Source: Parasutterella muris
GTDB taxonomy: Bacteria > Pseudomonadota > Gammaproteobacteria > Burkholderiales > Burkholderiaceae_F
NCBI RefSeq assembly: GCF_009767915.1
Contig: NZ_WSRP01000007.1
Coordinates: 23,281-87,280 of the forward strand
Direction: 5' to 3'
DNA: 64,000 nt
The notes below the pieces were generated by a model. The model saw only the letters and a program-made list of their open reading frames with translations. It was not told the origin of the DNA and searched no databases. Below are positions 8,503 through 16,722 of the stretch, piece by piece (the stretch's first letter is position 1; each line of letters begins with the position of its first letter). The position numbers were made by a program, and so were the translations under genes.

Positions 8503-9759
8503 ATGCTCAAACAAATCGAAGGCTCACTGGGCGTAGCCGAAGCTGTAGCGCTTTGCCGTCCTGAAGTCGTCTGTGCTTATCCTATTTCTCCCCAGACACA
8601 TATCGTTGAAAATCTGGGCGCCATGGTCAAAAAAGGCACGCTTACAGACTGCGAATTCATTAACGTGGAAAGTGAATTCGCCGCTATGAGTGTCGCAATC
8701 GGCGGCTCTGTCGCAGGCGGCCGTGCTTATACCGCTACCGCTTCTCAGGGTCTGCTGTACATGGCTGAGGCCGTATACAACGCTTCCGGCCTCGGCCTCC
8801 CTATTGTGATGACTGTCGCATCTCGAGCAATCGGAGCTCCGATCAATATTTGGAATGACCACTCCGACTCTCTGAGCCAGCGTGACTGCGGATGGATTCA
8901 GCTCTTTGCTGAAGACAACCAGGAAGCGGTGGATCTGCACATCCAGGCGTTCAAAATCGCTGAAGAAGTTTCTCTTCCTGTTATGGTCTGTATGGACGGC
9001 TTCGTGCTGACACACGCGTTCGAAAGAATGGACATTCCGACTCAGGAACAGGTTGACGCCTTCCTTCCGCCTTACGATCCGCGTCAGAGTTTGGACCCGG
9101 AAAACCCGGTTTCAATCGGCGCCATGGTTGGACCCGAAGCGTTCACTGAAGTTCGCTATCTTGCACACGCGCACCATCTGCAGTCTCTGCAGGTCATCGA
9201 CCGTGTTTCTAAAGAATTTGAAGAAATCATCGGAAGAAAAACCGGCGGACTCATCGACCTTTATCGCGCAGAAGACGCTGAGGTCATGGTTATCGCGCTT
9301 GGCTCCACTATTGGAACCATCAAAGACGTTATTGATGAAATGCGTGAAGACGGCAAGAAAGTCGGTCTTCTCGGTATTAAAGCCTATCGCCCGTTCCCGC
9401 AGCAGGAAGTCTTCGCGGCTCTTGAAAAGGTTAAAACAGCGGTTGTTATTGACCGAGCGCTTCAGGTCGGCATCGGCGGCGTTGTAACCGACGACATCAT
9501 TCGTTCTACCAGAGGTTTGGACAAGCTGAACATCTGCGGCGTTATCGCGGGTCTTGGCGGACGTCCGATCTACAAGAGAAGCCTGCACAAAGTATTTGAT
9601 GCTGCGCTTAGAAATGAGCTTCCTGAGCTGAGTTTCTTGGACCTTGAAGAAAAAGTTGTTAACGATCAGCTGAGACACGAGCAGGAAGAGCGCCACATCG
9701 GACCAACCGCCGAAGCGATTGTTCGAGCGGTTGCGGATCACCATAAAGGAGAGGTATAA
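8503..9759 (+). CDS. porA: 2-oxoacid:acceptor oxidoreductase, alpha subunit
   Basis: The alpha chain binds the pyrimidine side of thiamine diphosphate and the 2-oxoacid. YPISPQTH (26-33) is the characteristic substrate-pocket motif of Por/Vor alpha subunits. A Glu-rich NVESEFAAM segment and the C-terminal transketolase-like domain (KAYRPFP) follow. At 418 residues it is slightly longer than many PorA chains. A strong AAGGAGAG ribosome site decides the start. The gene lies between gamma and beta with 11-bp and 3-bp gaps. Pyruvate or a branched 2-oxoacid are both possible substrates. Confidence 0.9.
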   Translation: MLKQIEGSLGVAEAVALCRPEVVCAYPISPQTHIVENLGAMVKKGTLTDCEFINVESEFAAMSVAIGGSVAGGRAYTATASQGLLYMAEAVYNASGLGLPIVMTVASRAIGAPINIWNDHSDSLSQRDCGWIQLFAEDNQEAVDLHIQAFKIAEEVSLPVMVCMDGFVLTHAFERMDIPTQEQVDAFLPPYDPRQSLDPENPVSIGAMVGPEAFTEVRYLAHAHHLQSLQVIDRVSKEFEEIIGRKTGGLIDLYRAEDAEVMVIALGSTIGTIKDVIDEMREDGKKVGLLGIKAYRPFPQQEVFAALEKVKTAVVIDRALQVGIGGVVTDDIIRSTRGLDKLNICGVIAGLGGRPIYKRSLHKVFDAALRNELPELSFLDLEEKVVNDQLRHEQEERHIGPTAEAIVRAVADHHKGEV

Positions 9760-9762
9760 GTC

Positions 9763-10824
9763 ATGTCCGAGCATCAGATTAAGTTTTATCAGACAGGCAC
9801 GTTCACTGTCGGCAACCGTCTCCTGAATCCTGATCAGCGAAGCGGTCAGGCTAATATCGAGCGTTACAACTCCTTGAACTCCGGCCATCGCGCCTGTCAG
9901 GGCTGCGGTGAAGCGCTTGGCGCACGCTACGCAGTTGACGCCGCAATGCGCGCTACTCACGGCCGCCTGATCGCCGCCAACGCGACCGGCTGTCTTGAAG
10001 TGTTCTCTACTCCTTATCCGGAAACCAGCTGGCAGCTGCCTTGGTTCCATTCGCTTTTTGGTAATACTGCGGCCGTCGGCACAGGTATGGCCGCTGTCGC
10101 TCGTGTTAAAGCCAAAAAGACCAGCAAACCGCTGGTCCGCGTTATCGCTCAAGGCGGTGACGGCGGTACCACAGATATCGGTTTCGGCTGCCTGTCCGGT
10201 ATGTTCGAACGCAACGACGACGTTCTGTACATCTGCTACGACAACGAAGGCTACATGAACACCGGTGTTCAGCGCTCCTCAGCCACACCTCCCGCAGTTC
10301 GCACAGCCACGACTCAGATTCTCGGCAGCCACCCCGGAAACGCATTCGGTCAGGGCAAGGATGTTCCTCTGATCGCTATGGCTCACGGCATTCCTTATGT
10401 GGCAACTGCTACAATCGCTGATCTTCGTGATCTGGAAAGAAAAGTTGAAAAGGCGATGACATTCCACGGAGCGCGCTATCTGCACGTTCTGGTTCCCTGC
10501 CCGCTCGGCTGGGGAGCCAAATCCTCCGACACGGTACGTTTAGCCCGTCTTGCCACCGAAACCGGCCTTTTCCCGGTATTTGAAGCTGAATACGGCGAAA
10601 TCACAAACGTTCATAAGATTCGTCAGCTTCGCCCGGTTGAAGAATACATGAAGCTTCAGAAACGCTATGCGCACCTGTTCGGCGCTAAAGCCGACACCGA
10701 AGCGCTCACGAGAATTCAGGCAATATCAGAGAGAAACATCCGCAGATTCGGTCTTCTCGGCGAAGAAGAACCCGAAATTATTCCGCCTGCTGTTCAGGCT
10801 GACGAACGCGCAGATCGAATCTAA
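9763..10824 (+). CDS. porB: 2-oxoacid:acceptor oxidoreductase, beta subunit (PorB type)
   Basis: The beta chain carries thiamine diphosphate and one [4Fe-4S] cluster. Cluster ligands visible are Cys45 and Cys48 (CQGC), Cys77 (TGCLEV) and probably the Cys of PCPLGW. The TPP/Mg motif is GDGG (132-135) with NEGYMNTG (161-168). The TGCLEV / STPYPETSW block is diagnostic of pyruvate-type PorB and differs from KorB, which argues for pyruvate as a substrate. The ribosome site GGAGAGG overlaps the end of the alpha gene, indicating coupled translation. The N-terminal 35 residues are a lineage extension. Confidence 0.92.
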   Translation: MSEHQIKFYQTGTFTVGNRLLNPDQRSGQANIERYNSLNSGHRACQGCGEALGARYAVDAAMRATHGRLIAANATGCLEVFSTPYPETSWQLPWFHSLFGNTAAVGTGMAAVARVKAKKTSKPLVRVIAQGGDGGTTDIGFGCLSGMFERNDDVLYICYDNEGYMNTGVQRSSATPPAVRTATTQILGSHPGNAFGQGKDVPLIAMAHGIPYVATATIADLRDLERKVEKAMTFHGARYLHVLVPCPLGWGAKSSDTVRLARLATETGLFPVFEAEYGEITNVHKIRQLRPVEEYMKLQKRYAHLFGAKADTEALTRIQAISERNIRRFGLLGEEEPEIIPPAVQADERADRI

Positions 10825-10838
10825 GAGGAATTACATTT

Positions 10839-12467
10839 ATGAAAAAACCATTTGCTATTACGCTGGATGTCGGAACCTCTTTGGAAAACAGAACCGGCAG
10901 CTGGAGAACACTTCGTCCGACCTATGTCCACAAACTGCCGCCCTGCAATAAACAATGTCCTGCGGGCGAAGATATTCAGGGCTGGCTTTTCTATGCAGAA
11001 AGCGGAAATTATGAAAAAGCATGGCGCCATCTGGTCAAACGCAATCCTTTCCCTTCCTGCATGGGTCGTGTCTGCTATCACACCTGCGAAGGTGCTTGCA
11101 ACCGCGGACAGCTTGATGAGTCCGTAGGTATCAATTCTGTGGAACGCTTCCTTGGCGACAATGCTCTGGAAAACGGCTATAAGTTTGAGAAACCCGCAAA
11201 GAAAACCGGTAAGAAAGTTCTGATCGTCGGATCCGGCCCTGCCGGTCTTTCCGCGGCTTATCAGCTCGCACTCAAAGGTCATGAAGTCACTGTTAAGGAA
11301 GGCAGTCCTGAGGCTGGCGGCATGATGCGCTACGGTATTCCTAAGTATCGTCTGCCGCGCCGAGTGCTCGATCAGGAAATCGCTCGAATCGCGGAACTGG
11401 GTGTCAAGATTGAACTCAACTACACCGTCAAGAGCATTGAGGAAGAAAAAGAAAAATTCGGTTATGACGCTGTATTCCTCGGTGTCGGCGCCGGTATGGC
11501 CAAGAATGCCTACATTCCGGGCGGTGACTCGAAACACATGATGGATGCCGTCTCTGTTCTTCGTTCCATGGAAGGCGAAGAAGAACCGCTGCTTGGACGC
11601 AGAGTTGTCGTTTACGGCGGCGGCAATACGGCAATTGACGTTGCTCGCTCCGCAAAACGTCTTGGCGCAGAACCGCTCATCATTTATCGCAGAACACGCG
11701 ACAAGATGCCTGCGCATGACTTCGAAGTTGAAGAAGCCCTTCAGGAAGGTGTTTCTGTGAAGTGGCTTTCTACAATTTCCGAAGCTGAGAATCCGAAAGA
11801 AATCAAGATTGAAAAGATGAAACTTGATGAAAACGGAAATCCGCAGCCGACAGGTGAATTCGAAACGGTTGAAGCCGATACTGTTGTTCTCGCTCTTGGT
11901 CAGAACGTTGACCAGAGTCTCATTGATAAGATTCCGAATCTTAATATCGAGAAAGGCGTTGTTCAGGTTGACCGTTTCATGCGTACCAACGTTCCCGGTA
12001 TCTATGCGGGCGGCGACATGGTCCCCGGCGACAGAAACGTAACGGTTGCTATCGGTCACGGCTATAAAGCGGCCTATGCGATTGACTGCTTCCTGAACGG
12101 CAAAGAACCTGTTGATCATCCGAAGAAACAGGTTGCTGAATTTAAGAACCTGAATACTTGGTACTACTCGGACGCCCCGAAGACTGTTCGTCCGATGCTT
12201 GATTTGGTTCGCCGACAGAGCACGTTTGATGAAGTCCAGCACGGTCTGACTGAAGAAAACGCGCTTTTTGAAGCTCGTCGCTGCATGTCTTGCGGCAACT
12301 GCCTGCAGTGCGATAACTGCTATGGTGTCTGCCCGGATAACGCGGTCATCAAGACCGGAGACGACAACGTGCCCTACATTTTCAATTATGACTATTGCAA
12401 GGGCTGCGGCGTATGTTCTCAGGAATGTCCATGCGGCGCAATCAACATGGAAACTGAGTCCATTTAA
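10839..12467 (+). CDS. FAD- and Fe-S-containing NAD(P) oxidoreductase fused to a 2x[4Fe-4S] ferredoxin domain
   Basis: Probably passes electrons from the oxidoreductase to NAD(P)+. The 542-residue chain has a cysteine-rich GltD/NfnB-like N-terminus (Cys36, 40, 74, 79, 83, 87), an FAD site VLIVGSGPAGLSAA (127-140), a second nucleotide site VVVYGGGNTAIDVA (256-269) followed by YRRTRDKMP, and a C-terminal ferredoxin domain with two cysteine clusters (CMSCGNCLQCDNC and CKGCGVCSQEC). The C-terminal domain takes the place of the missing PorD delta subunit. The design resembles the KorC electron-transfer subunit reported for 2-oxoglutarate:NADP+ oxidoreductase of Azoarcus/Thauera. It ends the operon, 14 bp after beta, before a strong terminator. 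Confidence 0.82.
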   Translation: MKKPFAITLDVGTSLENRTGSWRTLRPTYVHKLPPCNKQCPAGEDIQGWLFYAESGNYEKAWRHLVKRNPFPSCMGRVCYHTCEGACNRGQLDESVGINSVERFLGDNALENGYKFEKPAKKTGKKVLIVGSGPAGLSAAYQLALKGHEVTVKEGSPEAGGMMRYGIPKYRLPRRVLDQEIARIAELGVKIELNYTVKSIEEEKEKFGYDAVFLGVGAGMAKNAYIPGGDSKHMMDAVSVLRSMEGEEEPLLGRRVVVYGGGNTAIDVARSAKRLGAEPLIIYRRTRDKMPAHDFEVEEALQEGVSVKWLSTISEAENPKEIKIEKMKLDENGNPQPTGEFETVEADTVVLALGQNVDQSLIDKIPNLNIEKGVVQVDRFMRTNVPGIYAGGDMVPGDRNVTVAIGHGYKAAYAIDCFLNGKEPVDHPKKQVAEFKNLNTWYYSDAPKTVRPMLDLVRRQSTFDEVQHGLTEENALFEARRCMSCGNCLQCDNCYGVCPDNAVIKTGDDNVPYIFNYDYCKGCGVCSQECPCGAINMETESI

Positions 12468-12477
12468 TCCATCATAG

Positions 12478-12509
12478 AAGAAGCGGTGCCGAGGCACCGC
12501 TTCTTTTTT
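12478..12509 (+). terminator. Rho-independent terminator of the oxidoreductase operon
   Basis: A 13-bp perfect inverted repeat (AAGAAGCGGTGCC and its complement) followed by a T-run. It lies 10 bp past the last operon gene and abuts the convergent endonuclease gene. Confidence 0.9.
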
Positions 12510-13271
12510 CTATCTCCACATTCCCTTATTCACACAGGCTTCTTTGACGAACGGATTTTCGTTTCTCTGAAGCCTTTCAATTCTGAGTGCACGCGTGCAT
12601 TCCCACTGTTCAACGGGATACTGCTTGTCCCATGCGTCCATCAGTCTGCGCTGAGCCGAACTCATTTGATATCGAGGGTAGGCGTACTCCATATATTTAT
12701 AAGTTCTTGCGACAGCACCTTTGGCTCTCGCAGGCGGCTCCGCTTTGTTGCCCACAATCTTCATTTCGCAAACACCAAACTTGGAAGGGACCGACTTCGC
12801 CATTGCTTCAAAGTTTTTATTACCTCTATCCGCGTTCACAGAACCAACCGCAGGATAAAGGTTGTACATATCGCTCTGCATGTAACGGAACTCTTTGTTT
12901 ACCTTTTCTGCGCATTTGCGGCCCTTAAAGGATTTCCCTTTGCTGTCCACGCAGTCAGGATGTCCGCTGCGCCACTCCGAAAACGTCTGACCGAGATTTT
13001 CTGCAGGGACAACATGTTCCCATTCAATTTTTCCTGCCCGCTTAGGATGAACCGGTGATTCAAAGCCGGATGGGAGTATTGTATTTTTATGTTCATCGAA
13101 CTTTACTCCGCAATATATCGTTGTCCTTTGATCGTAAACGACATTTCGTTCGAGCAGCTTCTTGGCTTTATTAAAGCTGTCAATTGAATAATTTCCTTTG
13201 TAGTTAGCCGCGCTAAAAGCTACAGAAGAACAGCAGGAAAGAAGAGCGAAAAACAGTAATATTTTTTTCAT
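12510..13271 (-). CDS. endA: endonuclease I family periplasmic nuclease
   Basis: A secreted nonspecific DNase/RNase of the EndA/NucM family with a His-Me finger. Residues 1-20 are a Sec signal peptide (MKKILLFFALLSCCSSVAFSA). The metal/catalytic segment EWEHVVPAENLG and the later NLYPAVGSVNADRGN block are diagnostic. Several cysteines probably form disulfides in the periplasm. The length of 253 residues is normal. Likely roles are scavenging DNA for nutrients or limiting uptake of foreign DNA. It is a single-gene unit, with its stop codon next to the preceding operon's terminator. Confidence 0.93.
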   Translation of the reverse strand: MKKILLFFALLSCCSSVAFSAANYKGNYSIDSFNKAKKLLERNVVYDQRTTIYCGVKFDEHKNTILPSGFESPVHPKRAGKIEWEHVVPAENLGQTFSEWRSGHPDCVDSKGKSFKGRKCAEKVNKEFRYMQSDMYNLYPAVGSVNADRGNKNFEAMAKSVPSKFGVCEMKIVGNKAEPPARAKGAVARTYKYMEYAYPRYQMSSAQRRLMDAWDKQYPVEQWECTRALRIERLQRNENPFVKEACVNKGMWR

Positions 13272-13358
13272 CGGGACTACATCAAACTACAAAAGCCGCT
13301 GATTATAAAAGCAATGGGAAATTACCGTTTTCCCTCCGAGACTCTACATTTTGATGAC

Positions 13359-16160
13359 TTACGCCTCTCTTGCCTCTGTCAGCTCATAGCCTTCCTCCTC
13401 TATCGCTTGCTGAAATTCTGATTCCGTAATCGGCTTAGAGGATTCAACCTGTGCAGATTTATTCTCCAAAGACACCTCGCAATGAACTACCCCGTCAAGT
13501 CCTGATAGTTTCTTAGTTACCGACTTAACGCAATGACAGCACATCATGCCTTCGATCCCAAGTAAATAATTAAAACCCTTTGTCTGCCCAGGCGTTGAAA
13601 TACATTCAATCGACTCTAATTTGTAGCCGTCTTCCTCGATCAATGATTTTAATTTTGCCTCGTCGATCGGGGCTGAGCTTTGTACATCTGCAGTCCCCTT
13701 CTCTAAATCGACTTTGCAGTCGATAACTCCGGGCAATCCGGTAATCATGCCGGTTACTGCTTTTACACAATGCTGGCACATCATGCCGGAGATATAAATC
13801 TTGTATTCATACTTAGGCGTTTCTGCAGCGGTTTTCTCGATGGCTAAGTTCATAAGTTTAGGTTCCATTCTCTGATTTTCATTATCCATTGCTCCCGAAA
13901 GTACAGGACGCCAGCGACGCAGTCTCAGTGCATTAGAAACCACACTCACCGAGCTCATGCTCATGGCGGCTGCTGCAATCATCGGGTTAAGCACCCATCC
14001 AAAAACTGTATAAAAGACACCTGCGGCAACCGGAATGCCGATGATGTTGTAAATAAATGCCCAGAATAGATTTTCACGAATGTTGTTCATACAGGAGTGT
14101 GAGAGCGCTCCGGCATTGACAACATCAGAAAGGCGGCTCTTCATGATCACGATATCAGCCGCTTCAATCGCTACATCTGTACCGGCGCCGATTGCCGCTC
14201 CAACATCCGCTCTTGCAAGAGACGGCGCATCGTTAATTCCGTCCCCAACCATCATGACCTTCTTTCCGGCTTCCTGAAGTTCACGGACAAGAGCCTCTTT
14301 TTCTGCGGGTTTAACTTCTGCACGAATATTTTTGATACCGACTTGTGCGGCCACAGCTTGCGCTGTCTTAATATTGTCCCCTGTCAGCATCCAAACTTCT
14401 TTGTCCTGCTTGAGCATCGCTTGAACTGCGTCTTTGCTGTCAGCTCGCACAGGATCAGCAGCCGCGATCAAACCGGAAAGTTTTCCGTCCAGCAGAACAT
14501 AAAGCGGAGTTTTACCTTGATCCGCTAATTGATCCGCTAATTCACGAACTTGTTCAGGCAACTCACCGACAACAACGCTCTTATTGCCGATTTTCACATT
14601 TTTCCCAATTACCTGAGCAGACACATTACCCAGATTTTGCGTGAAGTTTGAAGCCTCCCGAAGCGGCACTTCTAAGGACTTTGCTCCATCAACGACAGCT
14701 GCCGCAAGCGGATGCTCCGACTTATTTTCCACAGAGGCGACGAGACTCAAGAGTTCCTTGGGGGGAAGACTGAAACTGACAACATCTGTTAGTGCAGGTT
14801 TTCCGCTGGTGACCGTTCCTGTCTTGTCAAGCACAATAACATTGACTTTTTCGGTTGTTTCAATAGCTTCTGCCGAGCGGAAAAGGATTCCGTTCTGTGC
14901 GCCTCGACCGCTTCCAACCATGATTGCTGTCGGAGTCGCCAAACCCAATGCGCATGGACAAGAGATCACAAGAACTGAAACGCCGATCATCAGCGCGAAT
15001 TCCCACGAATATCCAAGCATCAGCCAAACCAGGGAAGCTGCAATTGCGATCGAGATCACCGTTGGAACAAAGATGCCGCTGATTTTATCAGCGAGTCTTG
15101 CAACCGGCGGTTTTGTTGATGTTGCTTCATCAACAAGTTTAATGATCTGAGCCAGAGCAGTATCTCCGCCTACTCGAGTGGCCTTCATTTTGATATAACC
15201 GCTCGTCAGAAGCGTAGAAGCCGACATTTGAGAACCAACCGTTTTTTCTACCGGAACACTCTCTCCCGTCAGGGAAGATTCATCTACTGTCCCGCTTCCG
15301 TCCTCTACAACACCGTCAACCGGAACCCTTGAACCGGTTTTTAAAAGAACCAAATCTCCTACAGCGATTTGCTCCAAAGGCACAACTTCCTGCTTACCGT
15401 CTCTTTCGACCAACGCATTTTCCGGAACCAAGGCCATCAATTTGGAGATCGCATCCGTCGTCTTGTGCTTTGCTCTCGACTCAAAATATTTGCCCAATGT
15501 GATAAGTGCCAATATCATTGCGGCTGAGTCAAAGTACAGATTATGTGCATAATGCGCAAGCTGTTTCTCATTTCCTTGGGCAAGTGCCCAAAGCATCATG
15601 TAAAGGGCAAACAGTCCGAATAAGACAGAGGCGGCTGAGCCGATCGCCACCAGAGAATCCATATTTGGCGCCCGATGCCAAAGGGACTTAAAACCGTTTC
15701 GGAAATACTTAAAGTTCACAAAAATGACCGGAAGCGTAAGCAAAAACTGGGTCAGAGCGTTTATCGGTGCATTCTTTGTTCCGCTGAGAATCTCAGGCAA
15801 AGGCATCCCGAGCATTGGTCCCATTGCCAAAATCATAAGAATTCCGGCAAAAATCAAGGATACCCAAAGCCTAAACTTCATTTCTTCGGAAGCCTTTTTA
15901 GCCTCAAGCGCAGGATCCGCTGTTTGAACCGAACCTCCTTTATCTTCACTCCTTTCCGACGCGCCATAGCCGGCGTCCGTTACCGCTTTGACGATCTCCC
16001 CGACATTTGTCTTTGCGTCGTCAAACTCGACGGTCATACTGTTTTTCAGGAGATTGACATTCACATTGTCAACCCCGGGTATGGAAGAGACCGCCTTCTC
16101 AACTCTGGCTGAGCAGGCCGAGCAGCTCATCCCAGTCACATCAAAATTCTTTTTCTGCAT
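13359..16160 (-). CDS. copA: copper-exporting P1B-type ATPase with N- and C-terminal HMA domains
   Basis: Exports Cu+ (or Ag+) from the cytoplasm using ATP. Domains in order: N-terminal HMA with GMSCSACS (Cys13, Cys16), eight predicted helices with the CPC ion motif (ISCPCALG), phosphorylation site DKTGT, SEHPLAAA nucleotide motif, and GDGINDAP hinge. Unusually, two more HMA domains follow the last helix: GMMCQHC (Cys795/798) and GMMCCHC (874-877), reaching residue 933. Typical CopA has its HMA domains only at the N-terminus. A good AAGGAAAT ribosome site sets the start. The gene is divergent from an HxlR regulator, which likely controls it. Confidence 0.93.
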   Translation of the reverse strand: MQKKNFDVTGMSCSACSARVEKAVSSIPGVDNVNVNLLKNSMTVEFDDAKTNVGEIVKAVTDAGYGASERSEDKGGSVQTADPALEAKKASEEMKFRLWVSLIFAGILMILAMGPMLGMPLPEILSGTKNAPINALTQFLLTLPVIFVNFKYFRNGFKSLWHRAPNMDSLVAIGSAASVLFGLFALYMMLWALAQGNEKQLAHYAHNLYFDSAAMILALITLGKYFESRAKHKTTDAISKLMALVPENALVERDGKQEVVPLEQIAVGDLVLLKTGSRVPVDGVVEDGSGTVDESSLTGESVPVEKTVGSQMSASTLLTSGYIKMKATRVGGDTALAQIIKLVDEATSTKPPVARLADKISGIFVPTVISIAIAASLVWLMLGYSWEFALMIGVSVLVISCPCALGLATPTAIMVGSGRGAQNGILFRSAEAIETTEKVNVIVLDKTGTVTSGKPALTDVVSFSLPPKELLSLVASVENKSEHPLAAAVVDGAKSLEVPLREASNFTQNLGNVSAQVIGKNVKIGNKSVVVGELPEQVRELADQLADQGKTPLYVLLDGKLSGLIAAADPVRADSKDAVQAMLKQDKEVWMLTGDNIKTAQAVAAQVGIKNIRAEVKPAEKEALVRELQEAGKKVMMVGDGINDAPSLARADVGAAIGAGTDVAIEAADIVIMKSRLSDVVNAGALSHSCMNNIRENLFWAFIYNIIGIPVAAGVFYTVFGWVLNPMIAAAAMSMSSVSVVSNALRLRRWRPVLSGAMDNENQRMEPKLMNLAIEKTAAETPKYEYKIYISGMMCQHCVKAVTGMITGLPGVIDCKVDLEKGTADVQSSAPIDEAKLKSLIEEDGYKLESIECISTPGQTKGFNYLLGIEGMMCCHCVKSVTKKLSGLDGVVHCEVSLENKSAQVESSKPITESEFQQAIEEEGYELTEAREA

Positions 16161-16163
16161 ATT

Positions 16164-16212
16164 ATTTCCTTGCGTAGCGGTATTATTTTACGTATTATTA
16201 TCTTATTAGCAA
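16164..16212 (-). promoter_or_regulatory. predicted copA promoter and ribosome site
   Basis: On the minus strand TTGCTA (16207-16212) and TAAAAT (16185-16190) are spaced by 16 bp, with AAGGAAAT just before the ATG. The leader would be only about 20 nt. Confidence 0.45.
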
Positions 16213-16226
16213 GAACTAACTGTTTT

Positions 16227-16249
16227 GTATATTAGTATATAAAATATAC
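16227..16249. promoter_or_regulatory. inverted repeat, candidate HxlR operator
   Basis: GTATATT and AATATAC form a perfect 7-bp dyad separated by 9 bp. The right arm ends 1 bp before the HxlR ATG and leaves no room for a Shine-Dalgarno. Its position between two divergent genes fits autoregulation and control of copA. Confidence 0.45.
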
Positions 16250-16250
16250 C

Positions 16251-16610
16251 ATGAAAGATAATCATTCATCTGCCAATCAAGATGACTGCCGCTGCCCATG
16301 CCCCATAGAGACCTCATTGAATCTCATCGGAGGAAAATACAAGGCACTAATTTTATGGAAGCTCATGAATAGAACGCTGAGATTTTCTGAGCTTCGTAAG
16401 CAAGTACCCAAAGCGACGCCTAAGATGCTGACGCAGCAGCTTCGTGAGTTGGAACAGGATGGTTTGGTCCTCCGTCAGGTCTATGCGGTTGTTCCTCCGA
16501 AAGTAGAATATTCCCTCACAACGAAAGGAAAGTCGCTGGAACCGATACTTCAAGCCCTTTGCAGCTGGGGAAAGACCTGTCTTAACAATGCGGCTGAATC
16601 CTCTGACTAA
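16251..16610 (+). CDS. HxlR-family winged-helix regulator with N-terminal Cys cluster
   Basis: A small DNA-binding regulator of the HxlR family (119 residues). Hallmarks are CPIETSLNLIGGKYK (17-31), where the Cys is the usual redox-sensing position, and the wing/recognition region TPKMLTQQLRELE (56-68). Additional cysteines at 13 and 15 make a CxCxC motif (13-15-17), and Cys104 and Cys110 lie near the C-terminus. The extra thiols and the divergent copper-pump neighbour suggest metal or thiol-stress sensing, which is inference. There is no Shine-Dalgarno before the ATG, so translation may be leaderless. Met1 matches the normal family N-terminus. Confidence 0.88.
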   Translation: MKDNHSSANQDDCRCPCPIETSLNLIGGKYKALILWKLMNRTLRFSELRKQVPKATPKMLTQQLRELEQDGLVLRQVYAVVPPKVEYSLTTKGKSLEPILQALCSWGKTCLNNAAESSD

Positions 16611-16722
16611 GACCCGTAATCAGGATTAAATATCTCAATTTTTCTGCTCATTGTTGGGGAAAGGACGTGATCTTCAATGAATTTGAATTAATATTGGAAG
16701 CAGTTAAGACATCAGATCAGAT

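Noticed and set aside
9112..10152. Antisense open frame opposite the alpha and beta subunits
   Set aside because: It spans two real genes and their junction, and reads as low-quality protein.
10821..12497. Long antisense open frame (558 codons) opposite the FAD/Fe-S gene
   Set aside because: The plus strand encodes a clear FAD/Fe-S protein with its own operon context; the antisense frame has no family match, no ribosome site, and arises from codon bias.
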